DNA of 64,000 bases from Algoriphagus algorifonticola (GTDB taxonomy: Bacteria > Bacteroidota > Bacteroidia > Cytophagales > Cyclobacteriaceae), in the NCBI RefSeq assembly GCF_007655305.1, contig NZ_VLOG01000052.1, positions 124,001 to 188,000 of the forward strand, read 5' to 3'. The notes below the pieces were generated by a model that had not been told where the DNA came from, searched no databases, and worked only from the letters and a program-made list of their open reading frames with translations. This document shows positions 17,804 to 26,609 of the stretch, piece after piece. Position numbers and translations under genes: made by a program. Position 1 is the first letter of the stretch. The number at the start of each line of letters is the position of its first letter.

Positions 17804-19480
17804 ATGGAAATAAAAAACAGATTAAAATCAGGCTTCTTTATATGCCTCGGAGCGGCATCTTGCCTAGCACTTGGTTTTACCTTTGGGAAACTTTCTGGTG
17901 AAATCAATCCGGCTTCCATCGAAGGGGCTTCCAACTTGATTGGTATTTCCTTCAGTCCAGCTGAGAAGGATAGTATGGTGAATACGCTTAAAAATCAGCT
18001 GAATAATCTTGAAAATTCCAGAAAGGTCAGCCTGGACAATTCAGTTGCTCCTTCTTTGGTTTTCAACCCACTTCCCAAAGGATTTAAACCTTCTCTGGAG
18101 CAAAAAACTCTGAATTGGGGGCTTGCTAATTCAGTGGATCTTCCCAAATCAGATGTGGATATTGCTTTCACGCCCGTTCATGAATTGGCGGTGTTAATCA
18201 AGTCCGGAAAGCTGACAAGTGAGAGATTGACAAAGATTTATCTAGATAGGATTAAAACATACTCTGATACGCTTCAGTGTCTGATCACTCTGATGGAAGA
18301 TTCTGCTTTGGAAAAAGCCCGGGCTATGGATGCGGAGTTGAAAGCAGGTAAATATAGAGGACCTCTACACGGAATTCCTTATGGTGTCAAAGATTTGCTG
18401 GCAGTAAAGGGAACCAAGACTACTTGGGGAGCCATGCCCTACAAAGATCAGGAAATAGATGAAACAGCTACTATCGTGACCAAATTGGACGATGCAGGAG
18501 CGGTTTTAGTAGGGAAGTTTACGTTAGGTGCTTTGGCTATGGGCGATGTGTGGTATGGAGGAGTTACCAAAAACCCATGGAATTTGAAGCAAGGATCTAG
18601 TGGCTCATCAGCCGGTTCTGCTTCTGCAGTGAGTGCCGGACTAGTTCCTTTTGCGATAGGAACGGAGACCCTTGGATCCATTGTTTCCCCATCTACTCGA
18701 AACGGAGTTACTGGTTTGAGGCCTACTTATGGACGGGTTAGCAAGCATGGTGCGATGGCTTTGAGCTGGTCCATGGATAAAATAGGCCCAATCTCCAGGT
18801 CGGCATTGGATAATGGGATAGTCTTAGCAGTCATCAATGGACAGGATGATAATGATGCAAGTTCCATTCAGGCAGCTTTCAACTATGATGCGAAAAAAGA
18901 CCCAAAAAGCTTAAAAGTAGGCTATTTCAAGCCTTTCTTCGAAGGAGAAAGAGCTTCTGCCAATGATCAAAAAGTGTTAGAAACGCTCAAAAATATTGGA
19001 ATAGAATTACATCCGCTCGAGTTAAATGTTTCGATACCTGCCGGTCCGATTGTGATGATGCTTATGGCTGAAGGTTCAGCCGCTTTTGATGAATTGACTC
19101 GCCTTGGTTGGGATGATCAGTTGGTAGCTCAACATAGAAATGCCTGGCCAAACTTGTTTCGAGCAGCTCGATTTATACCGGCTACAGACTATGTGAATCT
19201 AAGTCGTCAAAGAACTCTTTTGATTCAGGAAATGCATGAATTAATGAAAGGATATGATGTGATCGTGACTCCATCTTTTGCCGGATCACAGCTACAGATC
19301 ACTAACCTGACAGGACATCCTGCCTTATGCATGCCAAATGGATTTAATGAGAGCGGTTCACCTACTTCCATTACTTTATTGGCAAATCTGTTTGAGGAAG
19401 AAAAGTTGGTGATGCTAGGAAGTCTCATTCAGAAAAATACTGACTGGCAAACTCAAAGACCTCCCTTATTTAATCAATAA
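17804..19480 (+). CDS. Amidase-signature hydrolase with N-terminal membrane anchor or signal
   Basis: A 558-aa amidase of the amidase-signature family (GatA, fatty-acid amide hydrolase relatives). The Ser-cisSer-Lys triad is visible: K196 in IPYGVKDLLA, the Gly/Ser-rich loop QGSSGSSAGSAS with S266 as likely cis-serine, and S292 in TETLGSIVSP as nucleophile. Residues 10-28 form a hydrophobic segment, so the enzyme is probably exported or membrane-anchored. About 100 extra N-terminal residues precede the amidase domain. Lack of gatB/gatC neighbours and the export signal argue against tRNA-dependent amidation. Substrate unknown. Confidence 0.85.
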   Translation: MEIKNRLKSGFFICLGAASCLALGFTFGKLSGEINPASIEGASNLIGISFSPAEKDSMVNTLKNQLNNLENSRKVSLDNSVAPSLVFNPLPKGFKPSLEQKTLNWGLANSVDLPKSDVDIAFTPVHELAVLIKSGKLTSERLTKIYLDRIKTYSDTLQCLITLMEDSALEKARAMDAELKAGKYRGPLHGIPYGVKDLLAVKGTKTTWGAMPYKDQEIDETATIVTKLDDAGAVLVGKFTLGALAMGDVWYGGVTKNPWNLKQGSSGSSAGSASAVSAGLVPFAIGTETLGSIVSPSTRNGVTGLRPTYGRVSKHGAMALSWSMDKIGPISRSALDNGIVLAVINGQDDNDASSIQAAFNYDAKKDPKSLKVGYFKPFFEGERASANDQKVLETLKNIGIELHPLELNVSIPAGPIVMMLMAEGSAAFDELTRLGWDDQLVAQHRNAWPNLFRAARFIPATDYVNLSRQRTLLIQEMHELMKGYDVIVTPSFAGSQLQITNLTGHPALCMPNGFNESGSPTSITLLANLFEEEKLVMLGSLIQKNTDWQTQRPPLFNQ

Positions 19481-19487
19481 GAAAAGA

Positions 19488-19517
19488 AAGGCTCGGAAAA
19501 AATCCGAGCCTTATTTT
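19488..19517. terminator. Bidirectional terminator
   Basis: A perfect ten-base stem AAGGCTCGGA / TCCGAGCCTT with a five-A loop, with flanking T- and A-rich sequence on both sides. It sits between the convergent amidase and lipoprotein genes. Confidence 0.85.
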
Positions 19518-20085
19518 ATCTAACTGCACCTTGAATTTTCATATTATTTGGACTGAGGAACCAAATTTTTTGTGTGCTTTCCAATTCGTAATGATCAATT
19601 TTATCAGTAAAAGCATTCATGTAAATGCCCCCATTGATATAAGAGGTGTAAAATATACTTTCTTTTGCACCTCTAAATCTTAACCAAACAGGTTTATCAT
19701 CTACAATCCGAACCTGAATTTCTTTGATGGTTGTTTTTGCCTCAGGTTTAGCTTGATGGATTAAAATATCACCTTTGATCTCAGTGGTAAAGGCTGTGAC
19801 TAAGGAAGGTTTGTTGATATCTGCCTCCAAGAAAGCGTCTAGCTCTTCTTTCCAATCTTCTTTTGAGAAAGTCAAATCAGACTTTTTTTCTTCCCCATTT
19901 ATCCGGGTGATTTTAGAAACTTGGCTGCTGCTGTCCAGCTTTTCGATTTCCTGAAGTACAAAGCCTTTCAAATCATAATAAGGTAAAACCTCCATTTCTC
20001 CCACAGGTGCGATCCCAGGAGTATTTTCACAGGAAGTAAGCGAGGAAATCAGGAATGCAAGTACTACGAGTGTTCTAAATTTCAT
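19516..20085 (-). CDS. Predicted lipoprotein of unknown function
   Basis: A 189-aa protein with a lipoprotein signal (LISSLTSC, C19). The mature part has a helical front (LKGFVLQEIEKLDSS) and a beta-rich rear (IKEIQVRIVDDKPVWLRF, then IWFLSPNNMKIQG). The gene begins at the very end of gpmI (4-base overlap), so the two are translationally coupled. No known family recognised; the coupling with a glycolytic enzyme does not indicate a function. Confidence 0.7.
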   Translation of the reverse strand: MKFRTLVVLAFLISSLTSCENTPGIAPVGEMEVLPYYDLKGFVLQEIEKLDSSSQVSKITRINGEEKKSDLTFSKEDWKEELDAFLEADINKPSLVTAFTTEIKGDILIHQAKPEAKTTIKEIQVRIVDDKPVWLRFRGAKESIFYTSYINGGIYMNAFTDKIDHYELESTQKIWFLSPNNMKIQGAVR

Positions 20086-21608
20086 TCGTTTATCAAGATA
20101 TCTCCGGTCATTTCTTTAGGAATATCCAGGCCGATTAGTTTCAAGATGGTTGGAGCTAGATCTCCCAATTTCCCATTTTTTACCTGGAAACTGTCTTGCT
20201 TGTCGATCAAAATAAAAGGGACAAGGTTGGTGGTATGAGCCGTATTTGGACTTCCGTCCTCGTTGATCATCATATCACTGTTTCCATGATCTGCGATCAC
20301 CATGATGGAATAGTTATTTTCCAAAGCTGCATTGACTACACGCTCAGTGCATTGATCCACCGCTTCACAAGCCTTCATTGCTGCTTCAAAATCACCTGTG
20401 TGCCCTACCATATCTGCATTGGCAAAATTAAGGCAGATAAAGTCCGTACTTTTCTTCTTAAGTTCAGGGATTATTTTGGAAGCGATTTCAAAAGCGCTCA
20501 TTTCAGGCTTGAGATCGTAAGTCGCAACTTTTGGAGAAGGACAGAGAATCCTGCTTTCTCCTGTAAATTCTTTTTCTCTGCCTCCTGAGAAGAAGAAGGT
20601 CACGTGAGGATATTTCTCAGTTTCAGCAATTCTGATTTGAGTTTTTCCTGCTGCTTCAAGGACTTGTCCAAGTGTGTTATTTAGGTTGTCCTTTTCAAAA
20701 AGTACTTTGACTCCCTGGAAGGTTTCATCGTAGTTTGTAAAAGTGATGTAATTGAGGCTCAATTTTTTCATATTGTAATCCTCAAAATCCTTTTGCGTCA
20801 GCACCTGCGTGATTTCCCTTCCCCTGTCGGTTCTAAAATTGAAACAGATCACCAGGTCTCCCTCAGTTATGGTCGCCAATGGTTTATTATCTGCGCCTAC
20901 GTGGATAATTGGACGGATAAATTCATCCGTTACATTATTGTCATAGGATTTTTTGATGGCAGCTTGGATATCCTTGGACTTTTCTCCTTCGCCATGAACT
21001 AAGGCATCGTAAGCCAACTTAACGCGCTCCCAACGATTATCACGATCCATGGCATAGTATCTTCCTACCACAGAGGCGATTTTACCGGATGAATTTTTCA
21101 GGTGATCTTGAAGATCGGATAGATAATGAACACCTCCCTTTGGGTCGGTATCTCTACCGTCTGTGAATGCATGAATGAAAACATCCTCCATTCCATTTGC
21201 CTTAGCAGCATCGCAAAGACCCTTCAGGTGATCAATATGAGCATGCACTCCACCGTCAGAAACCAAACCGATAAAATGCGCTTTCTTCTTTTCAGCTTTT
21301 GCTTTGGCAAAGGCTTCTTTCAACACAGGGTGCTCCTTCAGCTCTTCGTTTTTCACGGCCTGGTTGATTTTCACCAAGTCTTGATAAACGATTCTACCAG
21401 CACCGATATTCATATGCCCTACTTCTGAATTTCCCATTTGTCCTTCCGGAAGACCTACAGCTAATCCTGAGGCCTCAAGGGTAGAATGTGGGTATTTGGT
21501 ATATAAACTATCTACAAAAGGTGTTTTGGCTTTGTCGATGGCGGATACAGCGGGTTTAGTCGCAATTCCCCAGCCGTCCAAGATCATTAAAAGTACTTTC
21601 TTATCCAT
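20082..21608 (-). CDS. gpmI: 2,3-bisphosphoglycerate-independent phosphoglycerate mutase
   Basis: Interconverts 3- and 2-phosphoglycerate in glycolysis and gluconeogenesis, using two Mn ions and a phosphoserine intermediate. The start is set at the ATG at 21606-21608, giving MDKKVLLMILDGWG; the extra nine residues of the longer frame do not fit the family. The catalytic serine is S61 in MGNSEVGH. Other metal-site motifs are FTDGRDTDP, CFNFRTDRGRE, NFANADMVGHTG and ADHGNSD. At 508 aa it is standard length. Confidence 0.95.
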   Translation of the reverse strand: MDKKVLLMILDGWGIATKPAVSAIDKAKTPFVDSLYTKYPHSTLEASGLAVGLPEGQMGNSEVGHMNIGAGRIVYQDLVKINQAVKNEELKEHPVLKEAFAKAKAEKKKAHFIGLVSDGGVHAHIDHLKGLCDAAKANGMEDVFIHAFTDGRDTDPKGGVHYLSDLQDHLKNSSGKIASVVGRYYAMDRDNRWERVKLAYDALVHGEGEKSKDIQAAIKKSYDNNVTDEFIRPIIHVGADNKPLATITEGDLVICFNFRTDRGREITQVLTQKDFEDYNMKKLSLNYITFTNYDETFQGVKVLFEKDNLNNTLGQVLEAAGKTQIRIAETEKYPHVTFFFSGGREKEFTGESRILCPSPKVATYDLKPEMSAFEIASKIIPELKKKSTDFICLNFANADMVGHTGDFEAAMKACEAVDQCTERVVNAALENNYSIMVIADHGNSDMMINEDGSPNTAHTTNLVPFILIDKQDSFQVKNGKLGDLAPTILKLIGLDIPKEMTGDILINE

Positions 21609-21698
21609 GTGGCAAATATAAAATATTCTAGGCATTCTTGACCCAAAGAATGATGGATTGACTTTTTTCCTGCTGAAAGAAATAATCTCAAAAATGCA

Positions 21699-21729
21699 TT
21701 TTGAAAGAATGAATTTGGCGTAGTATTTG
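21699..21729 (+). promoter_or_regulatory. Candidate Bacteroidota-type promoter for the DUF4783 gene
   Basis: TTTTG at 21699-21703, 17 bases, then TAGTATTTG at 21721-21729, resembling the TTTG / TAnnTTTG consensus with one extra base in the proximal box. The ATG is 12 bases downstream, so the leader would be very short. Confidence 0.4.
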
Positions 21730-21740
21730 CCAAATCAGCA

Positions 21741-22139
21741 ATGATGATGCTTAACCAACTCATACTATCACTTTTACTGTGGATAGCTGTACCAGATACT
21801 ACCTATCCACCTGAGCACTCTATTGACCCGATTATAGTGGCGATCGATAGTGGGTCCAGTAGTGATTTGGCTAGATATTTTGACGCAAGTATTTCACTCA
21901 ATATCAACGGTCAACAAGGTGATTTTTCGAAAAGTCAGGCCGAAATAGTGTTAAAAGATTTTTTCAAGAAAAACCCACCCTTAAAATTTTCCCTAGTTTT
22001 TAGATCAGAAAATAATCCCAGTTTGAGTTCTTATATAGGGGATTATCAAAGCGGAAAAGGCATTTATAAGGTTTTTATCAAAGTCAATCAGCAGGATACC
22101 CAAATCAAAGTGTATAGTCTGGGCTTTGTAAAAGTGTAA
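21741..22139 (+). CDS. DUF4783 domain protein
   Basis: A 132-aa secreted protein with a signal sequence (about 1-18). The remaining part is a compact alpha+beta fold of cystatin/NTF2-like appearance: ALARYFDASISLNI-type strand-helix start, then VLKDFFKKNPPLKFSLVF, then YKVFIKVNQQDTQIKVYSL. DUF4783 genes commonly sit just before nadC in this phylum, as here. Molecular function unknown. The start ATGATGATG leaves a one- or two-residue ambiguity. Confidence 0.7.
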   Translation: MMMLNQLILSLLLWIAVPDTTYPPEHSIDPIIVAIDSGSSSDLARYFDASISLNINGQQGDFSKSQAEIVLKDFFKKNPPLKFSLVFRSENNPSLSSYIGDYQSGKGIYKVFIKVNQQDTQIKVYSLGFVKV

Positions 22140-22291
22140 GCATTTTAAGAAAATTACCCGTACTGCTACTCATTATCCCTATTTTTGCAGCTGGAAATAG
22201 TTTATAGCTACTCCAAACATTTCATCCCAATAAATGCTTCAATCTCTGCCAGATTTTTGAAATCTGATCAGCTGATTTAAAATCTTGATAC

Positions 22292-23149
22292 ATGAGACCC
22301 GCTTACCTTACCGATCAGGCTATCCAATCATTTATCCAATCTGCTTTTGCAGAAGATATTGGACCGGGAGATTATTCATCTTTAGCTGCCATTCCTTCAG
22401 ATAAAAAGGGTCAGGCAAAGCTTTTAATCAAGGGTGACGGAGTACTTGCTGGAATAGAAATGGCTGAGAAAATTTTTAAAAGCTACGATCCCAGTTTGGA
22501 AGTAACTCTTCTGAAAAAGGATGGGGATGAAGTGAATTATGGAGATATAGGATTGACAGTTTCAGGTCCTGCAGCATCTATTTTATCTTCGGAAAGACTG
22601 GTTCTCAACTGTATGCAGAGAATGAGCGGTATCGCTACATTGACTCATAGGTTGACTCAGAAGATTATCCATACCAAAGCTCGTCTGATGGATACCAGGA
22701 AAACCACACCTAATTTCCGATTGATGGAAAAATGGGCTGTTCATATCGGAGGAGGAGTAAATCATAGATTTGCGCTGTATGATATGGTGATGTTGAAAGA
22801 CAACCATGTGGATTTTGCCGGAGGAATTCAGCAAGCCATTGAGCGAACCAAGGCCTATTTAGCCTCTCATAATCTGAATTTAAAAATTGAAGTTGAAACC
22901 CGAAACTTGCAAGAGGTGGAGGAAGTAGTGAGAGTTGGAGGAGTGGATTACATCATGCTGGACAATATGGATTATGCAACCATGAGAAAGGCAGTTGCAA
23001 TTATTGACGGGAAATTTGAAACTGAAGCCTCTGGTGGAATTACAGAGGAGACCCTTGCAGAGGTGGCCGAGTGCGGTGTGGATTTTATTTCTATGGGGGC
23101 TTTAACGCACTCCGTGAAAAGTCTAGATATCAGTCTTAAAGCTTTTTAA
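22292..23149 (+). CDS. nadC: Nicotinate-nucleotide diphosphorylase (carboxylating), NadC
   Basis: Quinolinate phosphoribosyltransferase of de novo NAD synthesis, forming nicotinate mononucleotide from quinolinate and PRPP. The N-terminal domain opens with EDIGPGDYSS. The core contains MDTRKTTPNFRLMEKWAV with quinolinate/PRPP-binding Arg and Lys residues, GGGVNHRFALYDMVMLKDNH, and EVETRNLQE, then MLDNMD and SGGI near the C-terminus. At 285 aa it is full length. No nadA or nadB in the window. A candidate TATTTTTG promoter box lies at 22180-22187 in the 152-base upstream spacer. Confidence 0.95.
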   Translation: MRPAYLTDQAIQSFIQSAFAEDIGPGDYSSLAAIPSDKKGQAKLLIKGDGVLAGIEMAEKIFKSYDPSLEVTLLKKDGDEVNYGDIGLTVSGPAASILSSERLVLNCMQRMSGIATLTHRLTQKIIHTKARLMDTRKTTPNFRLMEKWAVHIGGGVNHRFALYDMVMLKDNHVDFAGGIQQAIERTKAYLASHNLNLKIEVETRNLQEVEEVVRVGGVDYIMLDNMDYATMRKAVAIIDGKFETEASGGITEETLAEVAECGVDFISMGALTHSVKSLDISLKAF

Positions 23150-23207
23150 GATTAGATATTTAAACAATTTAATTGTTTACAATAGAAAAAGAGTGCTTAA
23201 ATTGCTT

Positions 23208-24314
23208 TTAAAGCCATTTTTTGAATCGAAAATAAAAGAGCATTCCAATCACCGCTATACCCATTCCACTCAAAACGTAAAAATACCCATAGCGCCATTG
23301 TAACTCGGGCATATACTCGAAGTTCATTCCATAAACTCCAGCCACAAAGCTCAAAGGGATAAAAATGGTGGATATAATGGTAAGCACCTTCATTACATTA
23401 TTCATGCGGTTAGAAAGACTATTCATATAGAGGTCTAAAACGCCGGAAGACATATCCCGAAACACTTCCATGGTTTCAATTACCTGAATAGTATTTTCAT
23501 ATAAGTCGCGGATAAAAGGCCGTACTTCCGGAGAGATTTTATCCTCTGCATACTTATCGAAAGCTCCGATTACCTCTCTCAGCGGATATACTGACCTTCT
23601 TAGGTCCATCATCTCCCTGCGTTGAAGATACAAGGCATTCAAAGTTTCGGTCCCGGGTTCTATGATGGCCTGCGATTCTAAGCTTTCTATCCTTTCGCCT
23701 ATATGTTCAAGGACAGTAAAATAATTGTCAACAACCGCATCTAATAAAGCATACAGTAGATAATCGGTTCCTCTTTGTCGGATGGTCCTTTTGGAGTCTT
23801 GGAGTCTCTCTCTTACAAACTGGAAGACGTCTCCCTCTTTTTCCTGAAAAGTGATCAGAATATTTTTAGCCATTAGAAAACTCACCTGTTCTTCAACTAT
23901 GGGCTCCTCAGGGGAATTGCATTGAATCATTTTCAGCGTAGCAAAAATGTACTCCTCAAAAGCCTCCATTTTTGGCCTTTGGAAGGTGCTGAGAATATCC
24001 TCCAAAGTCAATTTGTGAATGCCAAAAATCTGTCCGATTTCTTCTAGAATTCCCACATCGTGAAGTCCAATGACATCTATCCAAAAAACTTTTTTTTGAA
24101 GCTTCAGATGATCCTTAAGCTGGGAGAGTTTGATTTTTTCTTCATAAATCTCCTGTTCATCGTAGGTAATTAAGTTGATGAAAACTTCCTCTTGTTTCTT
24201 ATCACCTGTAAAAACCAGGGCCGCAGGAGGCAAACCAACTCTATGGGCAGGTCTTTTCCTTTTTTTACTCTTGAAGAGTTTTTGGAATTGCTTCATGGGA
24301 GACTTCTGCGCCAT
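23208..24314 (-). CDS. corA: Magnesium/cobalt transporter CorA
   Basis: Inner-membrane divalent-cation channel acting as a pentamer. The large cytosolic N-terminal funnel is followed by two C-terminal membrane helices (about 309-328 and 342-362). The selectivity motif GMN is at 329-331 (VYGMNFEYMPEL). Length 368 aa is normal. It starts four bases after the queG stop on the same strand, so the two form a tight operon although no functional link is known. Confidence 0.93.
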   Translation of the reverse strand: MAQKSPMKQFQKLFKSKKRKRPAHRVGLPPAALVFTGDKKQEEVFINLITYDEQEIYEEKIKLSQLKDHLKLQKKVFWIDVIGLHDVGILEEIGQIFGIHKLTLEDILSTFQRPKMEAFEEYIFATLKMIQCNSPEEPIVEEQVSFLMAKNILITFQEKEGDVFQFVRERLQDSKRTIRQRGTDYLLYALLDAVVDNYFTVLEHIGERIESLESQAIIEPGTETLNALYLQRREMMDLRRSVYPLREVIGAFDKYAEDKISPEVRPFIRDLYENTIQVIETMEVFRDMSSGVLDLYMNSLSNRMNNVMKVLTIISTIFIPLSFVAGVYGMNFEYMPELQWRYGYFYVLSGMGIAVIGMLFYFRFKKWL

Positions 24315-24318
24315 AAGT

Positions 24319-25260
24319 CTAGGAGGGCTTTGATTGAATAAATTCGAGATTTCTTTTCAGTCCGGCAAATTTTGTACGCTTTAAAGGAGATTTTTTAAAA
24401 ACTTTTTGAAAAGTCTCTTCTGTCATCTCAATCCAATCTTTCTTTGAATAGTCTTTTATATCCGAATGGGGATCAAATTTTGGTTCTTGATGAGGCTTGG
24501 AAAAGCGATTCCAAGGGCATACATCCTGACAGATATCGCAGCCAAAAGCCCAATTTTCCATCTTTCCTTTGAATTCTGAAGGAATTGCCTCTTTCAATTC
24601 TATGGTCAAGTAGGAAATACAGCGGGAACCATCGACTACTCCCGGTTGCACGATGGCATCTGTTGGACATGCATCTATACAGGCCGTACAAGTTCCACAA
24701 TAATCTTTTGCTAAAGGAAGATCAGGATCCACCTCTAAATCGATGATCAACTCTGCCAAAAAGAAAAAGCTCCCCATCTTCCGGTTAAGCAAAAGGCTGT
24801 TTTTTCCAATCCATCCCAATCCAGCTTTTTGAGCCCATTGTCGCTCCATGATCGGTGCTGAGTCAACAAAAACCCGCCCTTCAATTTCACCGATTTCCCG
24901 CCTAAGAATTTCCAAAAATGTTTTAAGCTTATCCTTAATCACAAAGTGATAATCCTCTCCATAAGCATATTTGGCCAGCTTGATGTCTTCTGGTTTTTCA
25001 GGAAGTTTATGCTCTGGATAGTAATTGTAAATCAAAGAAATGACCGTTTTTGCACCGGGAACCAATTTGGTTGGATCTAAACGCTTATCAAAATGATTGG
25101 CCAGATAGGCCATCTGTCCTTGATAGTTTCGATTCAGCCACTCTTCAAGTCTCGGGGCCTCCTCTTCTAAAAATTCCGCCTTAGCAATTCCACAGAATTC
25201 AAAGCCCAGATGTTTGGCGGTGGACTTGATGAATTGGGCGTATTTAAGTGAAGGGCTCAT
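24319..25260 (-). CDS. queG: Epoxyqueuosine reductase QueG
   Basis: Final step of queuosine tRNA modification: cobalamin-dependent reduction of epoxyqueuosine in tRNA. Two [4Fe-4S] clusters are indicated by [15 protein letters not shown] and by [11 protein letters not shown]. The N-terminal half carries the family's DUF1730 domain ([38 protein letters not shown] as neighbouring segments). Two starts are possible; the ATG at 25258-25260 is preferred over 25281. Length 313 aa lacks the extra C-terminal HEAT repeats seen in longer homologues. Upstream lies the tandem repeat. Confidence 0.92.
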   Translation of the reverse strand: MSPSLKYAQFIKSTAKHLGFEFCGIAKAEFLEEEAPRLEEWLNRNYQGQMAYLANHFDKRLDPTKLVPGAKTVISLIYNYYPEHKLPEKPEDIKLAKYAYGEDYHFVIKDKLKTFLEILRREIGEIEGRVFVDSAPIMERQWAQKAGLGWIGKNSLLLNRKMGSFFFLAELIIDLEVDPDLPLAKDYCGTCTACIDACPTDAIVQPGVVDGSRCISYLTIELKEAIPSEFKGKMENWAFGCDICQDVCPWNRFSKPHQEPKFDPHSDIKDYSKKDWIEMTEETFQKVFKKSPLKRTKFAGLKRNLEFIQSKPS

Positions 25261-25295
25261 AGGAATTCGAAAGTACTTCAAATCAAATTAAAGAC

Positions 25296-25522
25296 GAAAT
25301 CGAGCATGTCGGGGCCGACACACACTTGCATGCCCCGAAGTATAGGGGAACCTGTGCGACCTGCCTGCCGCAGGCAGGGATTCCATATGGCCTTTAAAAA
25401 ACAAATTATAAACCGATGAAATCGAGCACGACCCAATGTGACACCCAGAGAGACGCCCCGATGTATCGGGGAATCAATGCGAAGATTCCATCTGACCTTT
25501 AAAAAGAAAATTATAAACCGAT
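25296..25522. repeat. Tandem intergenic repeat, two units plus a partial third
   Basis: Unit 1 (25296-25417) and unit 2 (25418-25522) both begin GAAATCGAGCA and end in TTATAAACCGAT, with a conserved ATTCCAT-TG-CCTTTAAAAA block inside. A third start, GAAATTGAACAC, follows at 25523. Unit 1 contains a perfect 8-bp hairpin CCTGCCTG / CAGGCAGG (25360-25378). Unit 2 contains CCCCGA / TCGGGG (25456-25471). No coding potential. Located between queG and the toxin-antitoxin pair. Confidence 0.75.
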
Positions 25523-25545
25523 GAAATTGAACACAATTTGAGAAT

Positions 25546-25574
25546 TACACGTATATTGTATTTAAGCACGTGTA
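25546..25574 (+). promoter_or_regulatory. Palindromic operator candidate before the toxin-antitoxin operon
   Basis: TACACGT (25546-25552) and ACGTGTA (25568-25574) are perfect inverted halves 15 bases apart. They end four bases before the antitoxin ATG, and the AT-rich centre could hold the promoter. Autoregulation by the antitoxin or the complex is typical of type II modules, so this is the probable binding site (inference). Confidence 0.5.
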
Positions 25575-25577
25575 TTT

Positions 25578-25835
25578 ATGAAAACCAAACTCACTCTCAC
25601 TGTAGAAAAAGAAATAATAGAAAAGGCCAAGCAAAAAGCTGCTGACAGAGGAATGTCATTGTCTCAAATGTTTGAGGAGATTTTTTCTAAAGAAGATCCG
25701 GAAATAGAACAAACGGAAGCACAAAAAGCGGCAAAATCACTTTTAAAAAAATTGGAGTCTATGAAACCTAGACCCAGCCCTGATAAATTTGACAAAGAGC
25801 TTCGAAGTCATTACTTGTTAAAAAAACATGGTTAA
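25578..25835 (+). CDS. DUF6364-type antitoxin
   Basis: An 85-aa protein with an N-terminal ribbon-helix-helix-like pattern (KLTLTVEKEIIEKAKQKA, then GMSLSQMFEEIF), which is the DNA-binding end, and a charged C-terminal tail expected to wrap the toxin. It overlaps the downstream PIN gene by eight bases, the usual antitoxin-first order. A palindrome precedes it. It probably represses its own operon and neutralises the PIN nuclease. Confidence 0.75.
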   Translation: MKTKLTLTVEKEIIEKAKQKAADRGMSLSQMFEEIFSKEDPEIEQTEAQKAAKSLLKKLESMKPRPSPDKFDKELRSHYLLKKHG

Positions 25836-26238
25836 AATCTTTTTAGATACTAATGTAGTGATTGACTTGCTGGCAAAAAGGGAACCCTTTTATGAAGATT
25901 CTAAGCTTTTTCTAATGCTAGCACAAGGGTCATTGGCTCAGCTTTTTATCGCTGAGAGCAGTTTAGGAAACTTATATTACCTTGTTTTTGAGGTTTACAA
26001 AATTCCTCAAGCAAATGAACTTTTAGAACAATTTTTTTTAGTTTGTGAGGTAATTTCAGGAGGTAAGGGTGTGATTATTCAATCTTTGAATTCCGACTTT
26101 AAAGACAAGGAAGATGGGCTACAATATTATACTGCCTTAGCTCATCGTGTAGATTTTTTAATTACTAGAAATAAAAGGGATTTTATTGGCAACAGTCAAA
26201 TACCTATCCTTACTCCACAGGAATTTTTTGCACCTTGA
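25828..26238 (+). CDS. PIN-domain ribonuclease toxin (VapC-like)
   Basis: A 136-aa PIN domain covering the whole protein. Acidic active-site candidates are D7 (FLDTNVVIDLL), E43 (IAESSL), D96 (KDKEDGLQYY) and D118 (TRNKRDF). All are in the expected order, so it looks catalytically intact. PIN toxins cleave tRNA, rRNA or mRNA; the target here is unknown. The 8-base overlap with the DUF6364 gene indicates coupled translation. It ends immediately at the convergent small membrane-protein gene. Confidence 0.8.
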   Translation: MVKIFLDTNVVIDLLAKREPFYEDSKLFLMLAQGSLAQLFIAESSLGNLYYLVFEVYKIPQANELLEQFFLVCEVISGGKGVIIQSLNSDFKDKEDGLQYYTALAHRVDFLITRNKRDFIGNSQIPILTPQEFFAP

Positions 26239-26469
26239 CTAATCTCTTTTTCTTCTTAATTCCGGCTTGTCCTGATACCATTGTTCATCAAAGGTTTCTT
26301 CTATTGTAATTGGAGCCGTTAAAACAGACCAAACCATCCAAAGGACTAAAAAAGGCCCCGCCAAGAAAATTAGCCAGATTAATGGTAAAGCGATATTGAG
26401 TTGAATCAGCGTGACAAAAACAATCAAAATTCCGGTCACAACCCCGACTACAGTTTGATAATTTTTCAT
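26239..26469 (-). CDS. Small two-helix membrane protein
   Basis: A 76-aa protein with two hydrophobic helices (about 7-25 and 29-50, WLIFLAGPFLVLWMVWSVL) and a charged tail ending ELRRKRD. Positive-inside reasoning puts the C-terminus in the cytosol. No family recognised. It abuts the toxin stop codon in the opposite direction and is divergent from the VWA gene. Confidence 0.5.
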   Translation of the reverse strand: MKNYQTVVGVVTGILIVFVTLIQLNIALPLIWLIFLAGPFLVLWMVWSVLTAPITIEETFDEQWYQDKPELRRKRD

Positions 26470-26609
26470 CTTTTTGGTGTTTTTATCTACTTATTCAAAC
26501 TCCTATGCCTTTCACTTTGTTATCGAGACATGTATCTTAAGGTTGGCTCAATTCGAATTGGCAGCAAGTTTTGTTCTGCTTCTTGAGTCTAATCTTTAAA
26601 AACCTGATT

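Noticed and set aside
20196-20588. 130-codon forward frame inside gpmI
   Set aside because: It is antisense to the conserved gpmI gene, lacks a family or signal and is explained by codon composition.
22240-22290. Regulator site before nadC
   Set aside because: AAATC and GATTT arms around TGATCAGC are only five bases, too weak to call an operator.
25296-25522. CRISPR-like array
   Set aside because: Only two long imperfect units are present, with no regular short repeats, unique spacers or cas genes.
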